Shown here: positions 8,646 through 16,623 of the stretch, one piece after another
Position numbering within the stretch: position 1 is the first letter of the stretch
How the letters are laid out: each line of letters starts with the position of its first letter
Made by a program: the position numbers and the translations under genes
The notes under the pieces: model-generated
Databases searched by the model: none
Told to the model about the DNA's origin: nothing
The model's input: the letters and a program-made list of their open reading frames with translations, nothing else
NCBI RefSeq assembly: GCF_015477835.1
Contig: NZ_JADLQN010000004.1
Span: 186,001-250,000, forward strand
Reading direction: 5' to 3'
Length of the DNA stretch: 64,000 nt
Origin: Nocardia higoensis
Lineage (GTDB): Bacteria > Actinomycetota > Actinomycetes > Mycobacteriales > Mycobacteriaceae

Positions 8646-8954
8646 TCAGCCGATGACGGCGTTCATGATGGTGCCGGCGCTGGTGGCGACCGCGCCGCCG
8701 ATCATCGCGCCCGCCACCATCTTCGGCGACTCGAGGCCGCCGCCGGACCACTTCTCCCAGGCGAAACGACCGCCCGCGTAGATGATGGCGCAGATGCCTG
8801 CCAAGAGGACGAACCAGGTGAGATACCGCACGAGTTGCAGGATCTTGTCGGACATGGGGGGAGCCTCAGGCGTCGGATTACCGATCTGAGCCAGGGTGTC
8901 GAGTGCTGCTGCGGTGTCGAGTGCTGTGGCCAGAATCATCGTCGTGCTACTCAT
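8646..8954 (-). CDS. Small two-helix membrane protein, VirB2/TrbC-like (copy A)
   Basis: A 102-residue protein with a polar N-terminus (TLAQIGNPTPEAPPMSDKIL) and two hydrophobic helices, YLTWFVLLAGICAIIYAGG and MIGGAVATSAGTIMNAVIG, joined by a loop RFAWEKWSGGGLESPK. Two helices with a G-rich AGGR turn and a short linker resemble the VirB2/TrbC pilin-like proteins of actinobacterial conjugation and related systems; no conjugation genes are near. A nearly identical copy lies 0.5 kb away in opposite orientation. Expression would run towards the TerD-vWA gene. No strong ribosome site precedes the ATG; an internal ATG five codons later is an alternative start. Confidence 0.75.
   Translation of the reverse strand: MSSTTMILATALDTAAALDTLAQIGNPTPEAPPMSDKILQLVRYLTWFVLLAGICAIIYAGGRFAWEKWSGGGLESPKMVAGAMIGGAVATSAGTIMNAVIG
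8651..8787. repeat. Left arm of a 137-bp inverted repeat
   Basis: This arm encodes the conserved C-terminal half of small membrane protein copy A. It is the reverse complement of 9282-9418 with 11 mismatches and no gaps in 137 bases by my count. It appears to be an inverted gene duplication rather than a mobile element; no terminal repeats or transposase are present. Confidence 0.85.
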
Positions 8955-9132
8955 TCCGGGTTCGGGACAAGGAGAATCGCTCTAGGAATGGTATCCGGTA
9001 ATCCCGTGCGGCGCAGTCACCTCCCGCACGCGCCGCCTTCCTTGCGGGATGGTCGCCGGGTCGCGATCATGGTGGGGGCGCCGTGTAAGTCCTTGCGCCC
9101 GAATCGGTACTGCTGCAACGCGAGGTGGGACA

Positions 9133-9426
9133 GTGAGCATCATCCTGATGGCCGTCGGGGACACGGTTTCGACCTTGGCGCAGGTCGGGAATCCGACTCC
9201 GGAAGCGCCTCCGCTCTCGGACAAGATCATGCTGTTCGTCCGCTACGCGACCTGGTTCGCGATCCTGTCCGGCATTCTCAGCATCATCTACGCGGGCGGC
9301 CGTTTCGCCTGGGAGAAGTGGTCCGGCAGCGGCCTGCAATCACCGAAGATGGTGGCCAGCGCGATGATCGGCGGCGCGGTCGCCACCAGCGCGGGCACCA
9401 TCATGAACGCGGTGATCGGGGCGTGA
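9133..9426 (+). CDS. Small two-helix membrane protein, VirB2/TrbC-like (copy B)
   Basis: A 97-residue paralogue of the neighbouring divergent gene: STLAQVGNPTPEAPPLSDK, first helix YATWFAILSGILSIIYAGG, loop RFAWEKWSGSGLQSPK and second helix MIGGAVATSAGTIMNAVIG. The N-terminus (MSIILMAVGDTV) differs from copy A while the rest is almost identical, and the DNA is about 92% identical over the second half. GTG start with GAGGTGGGA just upstream. The two genes face away from each other from a 178-base spacer that must hold both promoters. A TetR regulator follows 49 bases downstream in the same direction. Confidence 0.8.
   Translation: MSIILMAVGDTVSTLAQVGNPTPEAPPLSDKIMLFVRYATWFAILSGILSIIYAGGRFAWEKWSGSGLQSPKMVASAMIGGAVATSAGTIMNAVIGA
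9282..9418. repeat. Right arm of the 137-bp inverted repeat
   Basis: Reverse complement of the arm at 8651-8787, inside copy B of the small membrane protein. Most mismatches fall at codon third positions or in the loop region (GLESPK versus GLQSPK), pointing to selection on both copies or to recent conversion. Confidence 0.85.
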
Positions 9427-9475
9427 TCGGCTGATCCGCCCCGCGTGGGCACCCGATGGGTTTGAATCGACTGCT

Positions 9476-10204
9476 ATGAGCGAGTCGAAGCCGCGCGGTC
9501 GCGCCCCCGTGGTGGCCGAGGCCGACATCCGCAAGCAGGCGCGTGGCCTGCTCGCCGACCACGGACCCGACGCGGTCAGCCTGCGCGCCATCGCCCGCGC
9601 GCTCGGCATCACCGCACCCGCGCTGTACCGGTACTACGACTCCCGCGACGATCTACTCGCCGCGCTGCGTTCGGAATGCTGCGACGAGCTGGCCGCGGAG
9701 CTGTCCGCGCGGGTCGACGCGCTGGCCGAGGACAACGGGCTGGTCCAGTTCTTCGCCATCTGCCGGGGATTTCGGCGCTGGGCGCTGGCCAACACCCAGG
9801 AGTTCACCTTGGTGTTCGCCTCGCCGGGCGCGGTCTCCGGTTCGGTGTCGCAGCGGTTCACCGAGCCGTTCGGCCGGATCTTCCTCGCGGCGGCGGGCCG
9901 GCTGCTGACCTCCTACGAGATCACCACACCGGCCACCGATGTCATCCCGCCCGCCCTGCGCGAGGATCTGCTGGACTTCCGCACCGAGTTGCTGGTGGCG
10001 CTGTCGGAGTCGGGGCAGAAGTTCCCCGCCGAGAAGCTCGATCTCGGCGTGACCTACCTGATGACCCAGATCTGGGCGCGGTTGTACGGGCACGTCACCC
10101 TCGAGGTGTTCGGCAACTATCCGCTGCCGCTGTCGGAACCGGAGGTCATGTTCGACGCGGTACTCGCCGACTTGGCGCGCTCCTGGGGATTGACGCAGGA
10201 CTGA
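9476..10204 (+). CDS. TetR-family regulator with WHG C-terminal domain
   Basis: A 242-residue repressor. The N-terminal helix-turn-helix is VSLRAIARALGITAPALYRY (about residues 40-60). The C-terminal half has the WHG-type signature WARLYGHVTLEVFG. The ligand is unknown. It lies directly after small membrane protein copy B in the same direction and only 21 bases before the end of the convergent TerD-HNH gene, so it may control this Ter-type cluster, though that is inference from position alone. Confidence 0.88.
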   Translation: MSESKPRGRAPVVAEADIRKQARGLLADHGPDAVSLRAIARALGITAPALYRYYDSRDDLLAALRSECCDELAAELSARVDALAEDNGLVQFFAICRGFRRWALANTQEFTLVFASPGAVSGSVSQRFTEPFGRIFLAAAGRLLTSYEITTPATDVIPPALREDLLDFRTELLVALSESGQKFPAEKLDLGVTYLMTQIWARLYGHVTLEVFGNYPLPLSEPEVMFDAVLADLARSWGLTQD

Positions 10205-10225
10205 CCTGCGCTGTTCCGGGCGCCC

Positions 10226-12553
10226 TCAGATCCGAGCGCCCTTGCGTCGGTTGCAGGCCCGGCACAGGATCTGCAGGTTGGTCGTGCTGGTGGCCCCGCC
10301 CCGGCTCAACGGGATGATGTGGTCGAACTCGAGGTAGTGCCCGCTGCCGCATTCCACGCACCGGCCGCCGTCGCGTTGCCAGACCTCGGCCTTGACCTCC
10401 TGGGAGATGCTGCGCGAATCCAACTGCCCTGGCGTGAGAACCAGGCGCTTGGCCACCCGCAGGGCGCCTTCCAGCGCCGCGGTCACATAGTCGGGGTCGT
10501 CGACCTCGAAAGTGGCCCCGCCGCGGGCGGAGGTCGCCGCGACCGTCACCGCGCCGCCGTCGTTCTGTACCGAAACCACTCGCGACCAGGGCAATTCGAC
10601 GCCCGCGCCGGTGCCGACGAAGCGGAGCTTCTTATTACTGGCGATCAGTCTGCCCTCGGTGCGCCTCGGGCCGCGCGCCAACGTCCTGACCTGGGTGGCG
10701 GGCCGATCCAGATGCACCTTCTCCTCGGAGTCCAGATGCAGGTCGGGCGTGCGGATCAACGGCAGGTCGCCCTCCCGCAATCGGCACAGCAACCGGCCTC
10801 GATGCACGCGTCTGCGCAAATCCTCCACCAGCGGTCCCGCCAGGCGCAGTTCCACCAGGGCGTGTTCGAACAGGTCGAACTCGGCCTGCTGGATCTCGCC
10901 GTCGGCGAAGGCGAAGGTGACCAGGCGCTCGACATAGCTGAGCCCGAGATCGCGCAGGGCGATGCGGCCGCGGCTCTCGTCGATGCGCTGGTAGCGCAGT
11001 GATGCCCAGAGGTGCTCCCACGGCTCGCCGATCGGCCCTGACGTGGTGAGCACCCGCCAGGCACTGCTGTGCCAATGGGTCAGGAACTCCTCGATCTCGA
11101 GGTCGCAGGGGGCGCACGCAGAAAGGCCGCCGAAGAACTTGCGGCGTCGAGGGGAACCGCAGCGCGGGCAGTCGCGAGGGTCGTCGTGCGTGCGCAGGTA
11201 GCTGTCGGACGTCCACTGAGCGCCGTCCCACCAGCGCATGCGGGCGGGCTCGGCGGGATCGGGGTGCCAGTCGGCGCGGTCGTGGTTCGGCGGTGGTGGC
11301 GGGGGAGCGGGTTCGGCCCGGCGACGGGTCAGGTCGACCGGCCGGGTGGACGGGCGCGGCGCCGGGCCGGGGAACGCGGCGGGAACGGCGGCGATACGAG
11401 CCAGCGGGAGGGTGTCGGCGCGGCCGGAAGGTGCGACAGCGGGGAGTCCCGGATCGGTGGGCGGGTCGCCGGGGTCCTGTGGCGACCGTGGTGTCGGGCG
11501 CGGCTCGGGCAGGGGAGCCGGTTGCGGATCGGCGGCCGGATGGCCGGACTGCCCGGACAGGGGCAGGCGACGGGTAGGGAACGGGGCTCCGGTCGGACGG
11601 TGCAGTGCGTGCGCGCGGTCGGCCCGCTCGGCGGCGGCGGAATCCGTGCCCGCGGCGGCGCCGGATTCGGGCACGCGGGAGTCCGGCTCGGGCGGGCCGG
11701 GCGTGGGCTCGGGTGCGGGATCACCTCGCCCGTCCTCGACAGTGGCGGAGCGCTCGGGAGCCTCGTCGACGCGGGAACCCGCGGCGGATTCGCCCTGGGC
11801 GGGCACGGAGGCGCGGGCTGCGGGCGCGTACTCGTCGGCGGTCCGGCCGAGGTGCCGGTCCGGTGCGGCGCGGCCGGTGCGGCGGTCGGACTCGGCACCG
11901 CGGGCGGCGGGGCGATCTGAGACGGAGGTCCGGTCCGCGGGCGGGTCCGGCTCGGGGGCCCGGCCCGCGCGACGGTCGGATTCGGCGGCTCGGAGGGCGC
12001 GACCGCGAGCGAACGGGTCGGTGGTGCGGCTGGTTCTCGTGCGGCGGTCGGGATCGTCGACGGTGACACCGAATTCGGTGACCAGGCCGGACAGGCCGGC
12101 GTGCCAGCCCTGGCCGATCGCACGGAGGCGCCACAGGCCGTCGCGGCGGTAGAACTCGCCGAACATCATGGCCGTGACGCGCTCGTGGTCGTCGATCTCG
12201 AAGCGGGCGATCGGTCCCTCGGCCGCGTGGACGGTGACGGTGAGCCCGGTGACGTCGGCGAAATTGCCCTGGTCGAGCGAACCACCGATCACGATCCGAT
12301 CCACATCGCGCTCGGTGCGCGGCAGGGAGACACTGAGGCGGGCCGTGCCGGGGGCCGGTTCCTGGTCGAGGGTTACCGCCTGGGAGACGTGCCGAGGGGC
12401 GTTGTAGAACACCAGATCGCGGTCGGTCCGGACCATGCCGGACTCGTCCAGCAACAGCGCGTGCGCATCGACGGCGTGCTCGGTCTGCCATGAAATGGCC
12501 ACGGCTAGAAGAGATGTCGGTACCGGTGCGTTAGCGCCCTTGCTGAGTTCCAT
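10226..12553 (-). CDS. Multidomain TerD-DUF2510-zinc ribbon-TerB-like-PH-like-HNH protein
   Basis: A 775-residue protein with an unusual architecture. TerD beta-sandwich at 1-165 (EFYRRDGLWRLRAIGQGW). Pro/Arg/Asp-rich low-complexity linker to about 425. DUF2510 motif DWHPDPAEPARMRWWDGAQW from 428. CxxC...CxxC zinc ribbon (Cys462, 465, 480, 483). Helical TerB-like segment around 540-585 (VTFAFADGEIQQAEFDLFEH). PH/GRAM-like beta domain around 600-710. C-terminal HNH nuclease with Cys732/735, FDHIIPLSRGG and CRACN (Cys764/767). TerD and TerB domains belong to calcium-linked stress and phage-resistance systems; the HNH end suggests nucleic-acid cleavage. The long frame continues upstream of the chosen ATG, but MELSKGANAPVP matches a normal TerD start. 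Confidence 0.88.
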   Translation of the reverse strand: MELSKGANAPVPTSLLAVAISWQTEHAVDAHALLLDESGMVRTDRDLVFYNAPRHVSQAVTLDQEPAPGTARLSVSLPRTERDVDRIVIGGSLDQGNFADVTGLTVTVHAAEGPIARFEIDDHERVTAMMFGEFYRRDGLWRLRAIGQGWHAGLSGLVTEFGVTVDDPDRRTRTSRTTDPFARGRALRAAESDRRAGRAPEPDPPADRTSVSDRPAARGAESDRRTGRAAPDRHLGRTADEYAPAARASVPAQGESAAGSRVDEAPERSATVEDGRGDPAPEPTPGPPEPDSRVPESGAAAGTDSAAAERADRAHALHRPTGAPFPTRRLPLSGQSGHPAADPQPAPLPEPRPTPRSPQDPGDPPTDPGLPAVAPSGRADTLPLARIAAVPAAFPGPAPRPSTRPVDLTRRRAEPAPPPPPPNHDRADWHPDPAEPARMRWWDGAQWTSDSYLRTHDDPRDCPRCGSPRRRKFFGGLSACAPCDLEIEEFLTHWHSSAWRVLTTSGPIGEPWEHLWASLRYQRIDESRGRIALRDLGLSYVERLVTFAFADGEIQQAEFDLFEHALVELRLAGPLVEDLRRRVHRGRLLCRLREGDLPLIRTPDLHLDSEEKVHLDRPATQVRTLARGPRRTEGRLIASNKKLRFVGTGAGVELPWSRVVSVQNDGGAVTVAATSARGGATFEVDDPDYVTAALEGALRVAKRLVLTPGQLDSRSISQEVKAEVWQRDGGRCVECGSGHYLEFDHIIPLSRGGATSTTNLQILCRACNRRKGARI

Positions 12554-12687
12554 CGTGCTGGCATCCTGCCACGCCCCTCCGACACGCCGAGCGTGCCGGT
12601 CCCGCGCGGTAGCCGAGGCGGGCGACACAGCGCGGGCGGCCGGGGAAATCCGGCGGGAGTCCGTCGAGGTCGGGCACAGTGGAGGGT

Positions 12688-13179
12688 ATGACAAGCCCGA
12701 AGGGGAAGGGGCGCGGCAAGCCCGCGGACGGTCCGGCGCGGCCGAGCATGCCGCGGGTGCCCGGCCCGGCCGAGGTCATCGCGGCGGCGCAGGCGGCTGC
12801 CGCGGCGGCGCAGGCGGCGGCCGGGCAGGCCCTGGAATCCGCGCAGGCCACCGCCGGGCACGCCTTCGACGCGGCCGTGCGGCTGCCCCCTGCCTCGGCG
12901 CAACTGGCCGCCCAACTGCCCGACCTGGTGGAGAGTCTCACCCAGGCGATCGACCGGCTCAACACCACCATCGATCGGCTCGACCGCACACTCGCGCTCG
13001 CCGATCCCGCGTTCGCCGCCTACGACCGGCTGTTGCCACGGCTGGAAGCGATGGTCGCGCTGGGTGAGGACGTGCTGGGCGCGCTCGCGCGCCTGCCCGG
13101 GGTCTCGTCGCTGCTCGGGCGGGTCACCGGGGCGCGACGCGAGGAGGAGCCGCCCGCTCCGCCGAAGCGACGGCGCTGA
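12688..13179 (+). CDS. Alanine-rich coiled-coil hypothetical protein
   Basis: A 163-residue soluble protein of unknown function. After a basic, proline-rich head it has a long Ala/Gln/Glu helix (IAAAQAAAAAAQAAAGQALE), then a leucine-spaced segment ending LNTTIDRLDRTLALADPAF likely to form a coiled coil, and a basic tail PPKRRR. It diverges from the TerD-HNH gene, so the two may share a control region of 134 bases. A CACAGT hexamer lies seven bases before the ATG, suggesting a leaderless transcript. Its 3' end overlaps the convergent pabAB gene by 56 bases. Confidence 0.7.
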   Translation: MTSPKGKGRGKPADGPARPSMPRVPGPAEVIAAAQAAAAAAQAAAGQALESAQATAGHAFDAAVRLPPASAQLAAQLPDLVESLTQAIDRLNTTIDRLDRTLALADPAFAAYDRLLPRLEAMVALGEDVLGALARLPGVSSLLGRVTGARREEEPPAPPKRRR

Positions 13180-15394
13180 CCTCGTCCCGCGCGGTGGCCG
13201 CACGGTAGGTCGCGGCCGCTTTGAGCAGCATTTCGTGGTATTCACCGGCCGGGTCGGAGTCGAGCACGATCGCCCCGCCCGCGCCGATCCGCCAGCGCCC
13301 GTCGTGGCGGACAGCCGTGCGGATGACGATATTGAGATCGGCGGCGCCACCGAGTCCGAGGAAGCCGATGGTGCCGGAGTAGACGCCGCGCGCCTCGGTT
13401 TCGAGCTCGTCGAGGATCTCCATGGTGCGCAGTTTGGGCGCGCCGGTCATGGAGCCGCCGGGGAAGCAGGCGCGCACGCAATCGATCACGTCGACGTCCG
13501 GGCGCAGTGTTCCACGCACCGTCGAAACCAACTGGTGCAGAGTCGAATAGGTCTCCACCGCCATCAGTTCGGGCACGTGCACGCTGCCGACGCGGCACAC
13601 CCGGCCGAGATCGTTGCGCAGCAGATCCACGATCATCAGGTTCTCGGCGCGCGTCTTGGGGTCGGCGGCCAGGTCCCGGCGCAGCCGGTCGTCCTCGGCG
13701 GGGGTCGCGCCACGCGGGGCGGTGCCTTTGATCGGCTTGCTCTCCACTGTCCGGTCCCGGCCGACCTTGAGGAATCGTTCGGGGGAGGAGCAGGCGATCT
13801 CCACATCGTCGAACCGCAGATAGGCGGCGTAGGGGGCGGGGTTGCAGCGGCGCAGGGTGCGGTAGAAGTCCAGACCGGCGATGTCGGCGTCGACGGTCAA
13901 TCCGTCGGTCAGGCAGATCTCGTAGGACTCGCCCGCGCGCAGGCGCTCGAGGCAGGTGGCGATGTCGGCGAGGTAGCGCGCATGGCCGCGGGTCAGCAGT
14001 CCGGCGACGGTCCCGAGGTCGGCGTCGATCGTCAGCTCGGGCGGATTCGCCCAGGAGGGAAGAGCTTCCAGCGCGGCGCGGGTGTCGGCGAGCCAGGTCT
14101 GCGCGTGGGCGCTGCTCGCGTCCGGGTCGGTGGGATCGCTGAGGGCGAGCAGGTGGGTGCGTCCCGTCACGTGATCGACGGCGACGAGGCGGTCGGCGAA
14201 GATCCACTGCGCGTCCGGGGTCGCGGCACGGTGTACGCGGCGCGCACCGCAGTCGGCCTTCACCTCGTAGCCGAGGTAGCCGACGTAACCGCAGCCGAAA
14301 TCGAAGGGGAGATCCGGGAGTTGGATCCGCCGCCGTCGCCGCAGTTGCGCCGACAGGTAGCTCAGCACGTCGCCGGGCACGCCGCGCCGGCCACCGCGGG
14401 CCGTCCGGACGCTCACCTCGTCGTCGCCGACGCGGTAGCGCACCACCTCGGCCAGTGGTCCGCTCGCATCGCCGAGGAAGGAGAAGCGGTCGAGGCCGGG
14501 CTCGACGTGCTCGCTGTCGAGCCAGAACGCGGTCGGGGAATCGGCGTGCAGGCGGAGGAAGGCGGCCTCGGTGTCCACGGCGCGGTCGATGACCTCGTGA
14601 TGCACCTGCCAAGCGGCGCGGTCGGCCGGTCGTCCGGGGGCGAGGGGCGTCGTCGCGGAGGTGGACGAGGCCGGAGGCGGGGTGATGGACGGCGGCCCGG
14701 TGATCTCCTGCGGTCTGGTCACGATCGCAGGCGTGTCGATGGTGGTCGACGCGGGGGTGACCGGGAGCGCGGTCGCCACGGGAGGAGTGCGGGCGATCGG
14801 AGGTATGGTCTGCCGCGATACCGTGAGCGCGGCGAAATTACGCAGCAGCGCCGCCCCGTGCTCGCTCTCGATGGATTCGGGATGGAACTGCACGCCCCAC
14901 TGCGGCCTGTTGCGGTGCCGCACACCCATGATCACCCCGTCCGGCGTCTGGGCGGTGATCTCCAAGTCGTCCGGCAGCGGGCGCAGGGCGGCCAGCGAGT
15001 GGTAGCGCACGGCGGTGAAGTCCTGCGGGAGGCCGGCGAAGAGGTCGCGGCCGTCGTGGGCGACGCGATCGAGGTATCCGTGCCGGGGAGCGGGCGCGCG
15101 GTCGACGCGTCCGCCCGCGCCGATCACGATGCCCTGGTGCCCGAGACAGACGCCGAGCAGCGGCTGGGTCGCCGTCGCGATCACCGCCGCCGAGATGCCG
15201 ACATCGCGAGGACGGTCGGGCCTGCCGGGGCCGGGGGAGATGACGATGTTGTCGTAGTCGTCCAGTCCCACCTCGGCCGGATCGGTGAACTCGTCGTTGC
15301 GCACGACCGTCGGTTCGGTGCCGTTCACCGCGCTGATCAGCTGATACAGGTTATAGGTGAATGAATCGTAGTTATCGATCAACAACGTGCGCAT
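13124..15394 (-). CDS. pabAB: Fused aminodeoxychorismate synthase (PabA-PabB)
   Basis: A 756-residue bifunctional enzyme that turns chorismate plus glutamine into 4-amino-4-deoxychorismate, the precursor of p-aminobenzoate. Residues 1-200 are the glutamine amidotransferase (nucleophile in LLGVCLGHQGI; FHPESIESE for His/Glu). A 50-residue Thr/Pro linker follows. The rest is the chorismate-binding half, with SKPIKGTAPRG (the lysine that marks ADC rather than anthranilate synthases) and CFPGGSMTGAPK near the end. Fused PabAB occurs both for folate and for antibiotic precursors; no lyase (pabC) or biosynthetic cluster is adjacent, so the pathway is open. It diverges from the phosphotransferase gene, with 89 bases between starts. 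Confidence 0.93.
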   Translation of the reverse strand: MRTLLIDNYDSFTYNLYQLISAVNGTEPTVVRNDEFTDPAEVGLDDYDNIVISPGPGRPDRPRDVGISAAVIATATQPLLGVCLGHQGIVIGAGGRVDRAPAPRHGYLDRVAHDGRDLFAGLPQDFTAVRYHSLAALRPLPDDLEITAQTPDGVIMGVRHRNRPQWGVQFHPESIESEHGAALLRNFAALTVSRQTIPPIARTPPVATALPVTPASTTIDTPAIVTRPQEITGPPSITPPPASSTSATTPLAPGRPADRAAWQVHHEVIDRAVDTEAAFLRLHADSPTAFWLDSEHVEPGLDRFSFLGDASGPLAEVVRYRVGDDEVSVRTARGGRRGVPGDVLSYLSAQLRRRRRIQLPDLPFDFGCGYVGYLGYEVKADCGARRVHRAATPDAQWIFADRLVAVDHVTGRTHLLALSDPTDPDASSAHAQTWLADTRAALEALPSWANPPELTIDADLGTVAGLLTRGHARYLADIATCLERLRAGESYEICLTDGLTVDADIAGLDFYRTLRRCNPAPYAAYLRFDDVEIACSSPERFLKVGRDRTVESKPIKGTAPRGATPAEDDRLRRDLAADPKTRAENLMIVDLLRNDLGRVCRVGSVHVPELMAVETYSTLHQLVSTVRGTLRPDVDVIDCVRACFPGGSMTGAPKLRTMEILDELETEARGVYSGTIGFLGLGGAADLNIVIRTAVRHDGRWRIGAGGAIVLDSDPAGEYHEMLLKAAATYRAATARDEVSAVASAERAAPPRVAPR

Positions 15395-15483
15395 GGTGTG
15401 GGCAACCCTACGCCCGGCCATCGACCGGCAACTGTCGGCGGATGCCTTCAGTTCGTTGCGGGCGGTGGTGCACAATGTCATGC

Positions 15484-16539
15484 ATGTCTGTAGCGCAGCC
15501 GGTCGAGGTGGATCGTGACGTCGTCGATTTCGCGATCGTCGGGAAGTGGATGGAAGAGCAGGGGCTTCCCGGTGGCGAATTCGAGGAGGTGACCCCGCTG
15601 GGCGGGGGAACGCAGAACATCATGCTGCGCTTCGTCCGGGGCGGTCGCACCTACGTCCTGCGGCGCGGCCCCAAGCATCTGCGTCCGAAGAGCAACGAGG
15701 TGATCAAGCGCGAAGCCCGCCTGCTCGGCGCGCTGAACGGCACCGATGTCAAGGCGCCACGGGTGATCGCCGCCGCCCCCGACGAGTCCCTCATCGGCGT
15801 GTACTTCTATCTCATGGAACCCATCGAGGGCTTCAATCCGCAGACCGAACTGCCCGCCCTGCACGCCGGTGACGCCGAGATCCGCCGTCAGATGGGTTTG
15901 TCGGCGGTGGAGGCCATCGCACGCCTCGGCTCGGTGGACTACAAGGCGATCGGCCTGGAGGGCTACGGCAAGCCCGAGGGCTTCCTGGAGCGCCAGGTGC
16001 CGCGCTGGATGGCCGAGCTCGAGTCCTACGCGGGCAACGAGGGCTATCCCGGACCGCAGATCCCCGGCATCGAGAAGGTCGGCGAATGGCTCGACCGCAA
16101 CCGGCCCGCCGAGTGGACCCCCGGCATCCTGCACGGTGACTGCCACCTGGCCAACATCATGTTCAGCTACGACGGTCCCCAGGTCGCCGCCCTGGTCGAC
16201 TGGGAGATGTCGACCATCGGCGACCCGCTGCTCGACCTCGGCTGGCAGATCGCCACCCGTCCCGAACCCGGCACCACCGGCGCGGCGCTGATCGGCAAGC
16301 TCGGCGCGGCGGGCGGATTGCCCACGGCGGCGGAGATGATCGAGCACTACGGCAAGTTCTCCACCCGCGACCTGGCCGCCGTCGACTGGTACACCGTGCT
16401 GGCCTGCTTCAAGCTCGGCATCGTGCTCGAGGGCACGCACGCTCGCGCGTTCGCGGGCAAGGCGCCCAAGCAGACCGGCGACTTCCTGCACGCGATCACT
16501 CTGGAACTGTTCGAGCGCGCGCAGCGGGTGATGGCCTGA
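15484..16539 (+). CDS. APH-family phosphotransferase (ACAD10/11 kinase-domain type)
   Basis: A 351-residue kinase-fold protein. Catalytic loop LHGDCHLANIMF (His217, Asp219, Asn224), metal-binding LVDWEMSTIGDPLLDLGW, and a nucleotide loop near the N-terminus (TPLGGGTQNIMLRF) with the lysine replaced in context by VLRRGPK. These proteins resemble aminoglycoside phosphotransferases, but this subgroup resembles the kinase domain linked to acyl-CoA dehydrogenases, where it phosphorylates hydroxyacyl-type substrates. A drug-resistance role is not implied. CACAAT seven bases before the ATG suggests a leaderless message. A strong hairpin follows the gene. Confidence 0.85.
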   Translation: MSVAQPVEVDRDVVDFAIVGKWMEEQGLPGGEFEEVTPLGGGTQNIMLRFVRGGRTYVLRRGPKHLRPKSNEVIKREARLLGALNGTDVKAPRVIAAAPDESLIGVYFYLMEPIEGFNPQTELPALHAGDAEIRRQMGLSAVEAIARLGSVDYKAIGLEGYGKPEGFLERQVPRWMAELESYAGNEGYPGPQIPGIEKVGEWLDRNRPAEWTPGILHGDCHLANIMFSYDGPQVAALVDWEMSTIGDPLLDLGWQIATRPEPGTTGAALIGKLGAAGGLPTAAEMIEHYGKFSTRDLAAVDWYTVLACFKLGIVLEGTHARAFAGKAPKQTGDFLHAITLELFERAQRVMA

Positions 16540-16570
16540 GCTCTCCGCGCCTGAGGCGGCATCTCGATGA

Positions 16571-16612
16571 AGTCCGGCCGGATATGGATGGTGAACCATA
16601 TCCGGCCGGACT
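16571..16612 (+). terminator. Perfect 17-bp hairpin terminator
   Basis: AGTCCGGCCGGATATGG and its exact reverse complement flank the 8-base loop ATGGTGAA. It lies 32 bases after the phosphotransferase stop and only 11 bases before the next start codon, so that next gene must begin transcription from within or right after the hairpin. It is followed by AGTTTC, not a real T-tract. Confidence 0.75.
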
Positions 16613-16623
16613 AGTTTCGACAC

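Noticed and set aside
11069..12152. Long plus-strand open frames opposite the TerD-HNH gene
   Set aside because: They are shadows of the Pro/Arg/Asp-rich linker on the minus strand; high GC removes stop codons, and they have no domain or ribosome site.
13064..15364. A 766-codon plus-strand frame over pabAB
   Set aside because: Antisense shadow of pabAB; composition is typical of mirror frames and it has no recognisable domain.
15484..16539. Aminoglycoside resistance gene
   Set aside because: The kinase fold is right but the sequence is that of the acyl-CoA dehydrogenase-linked subgroup, so no resistance role can be claimed.
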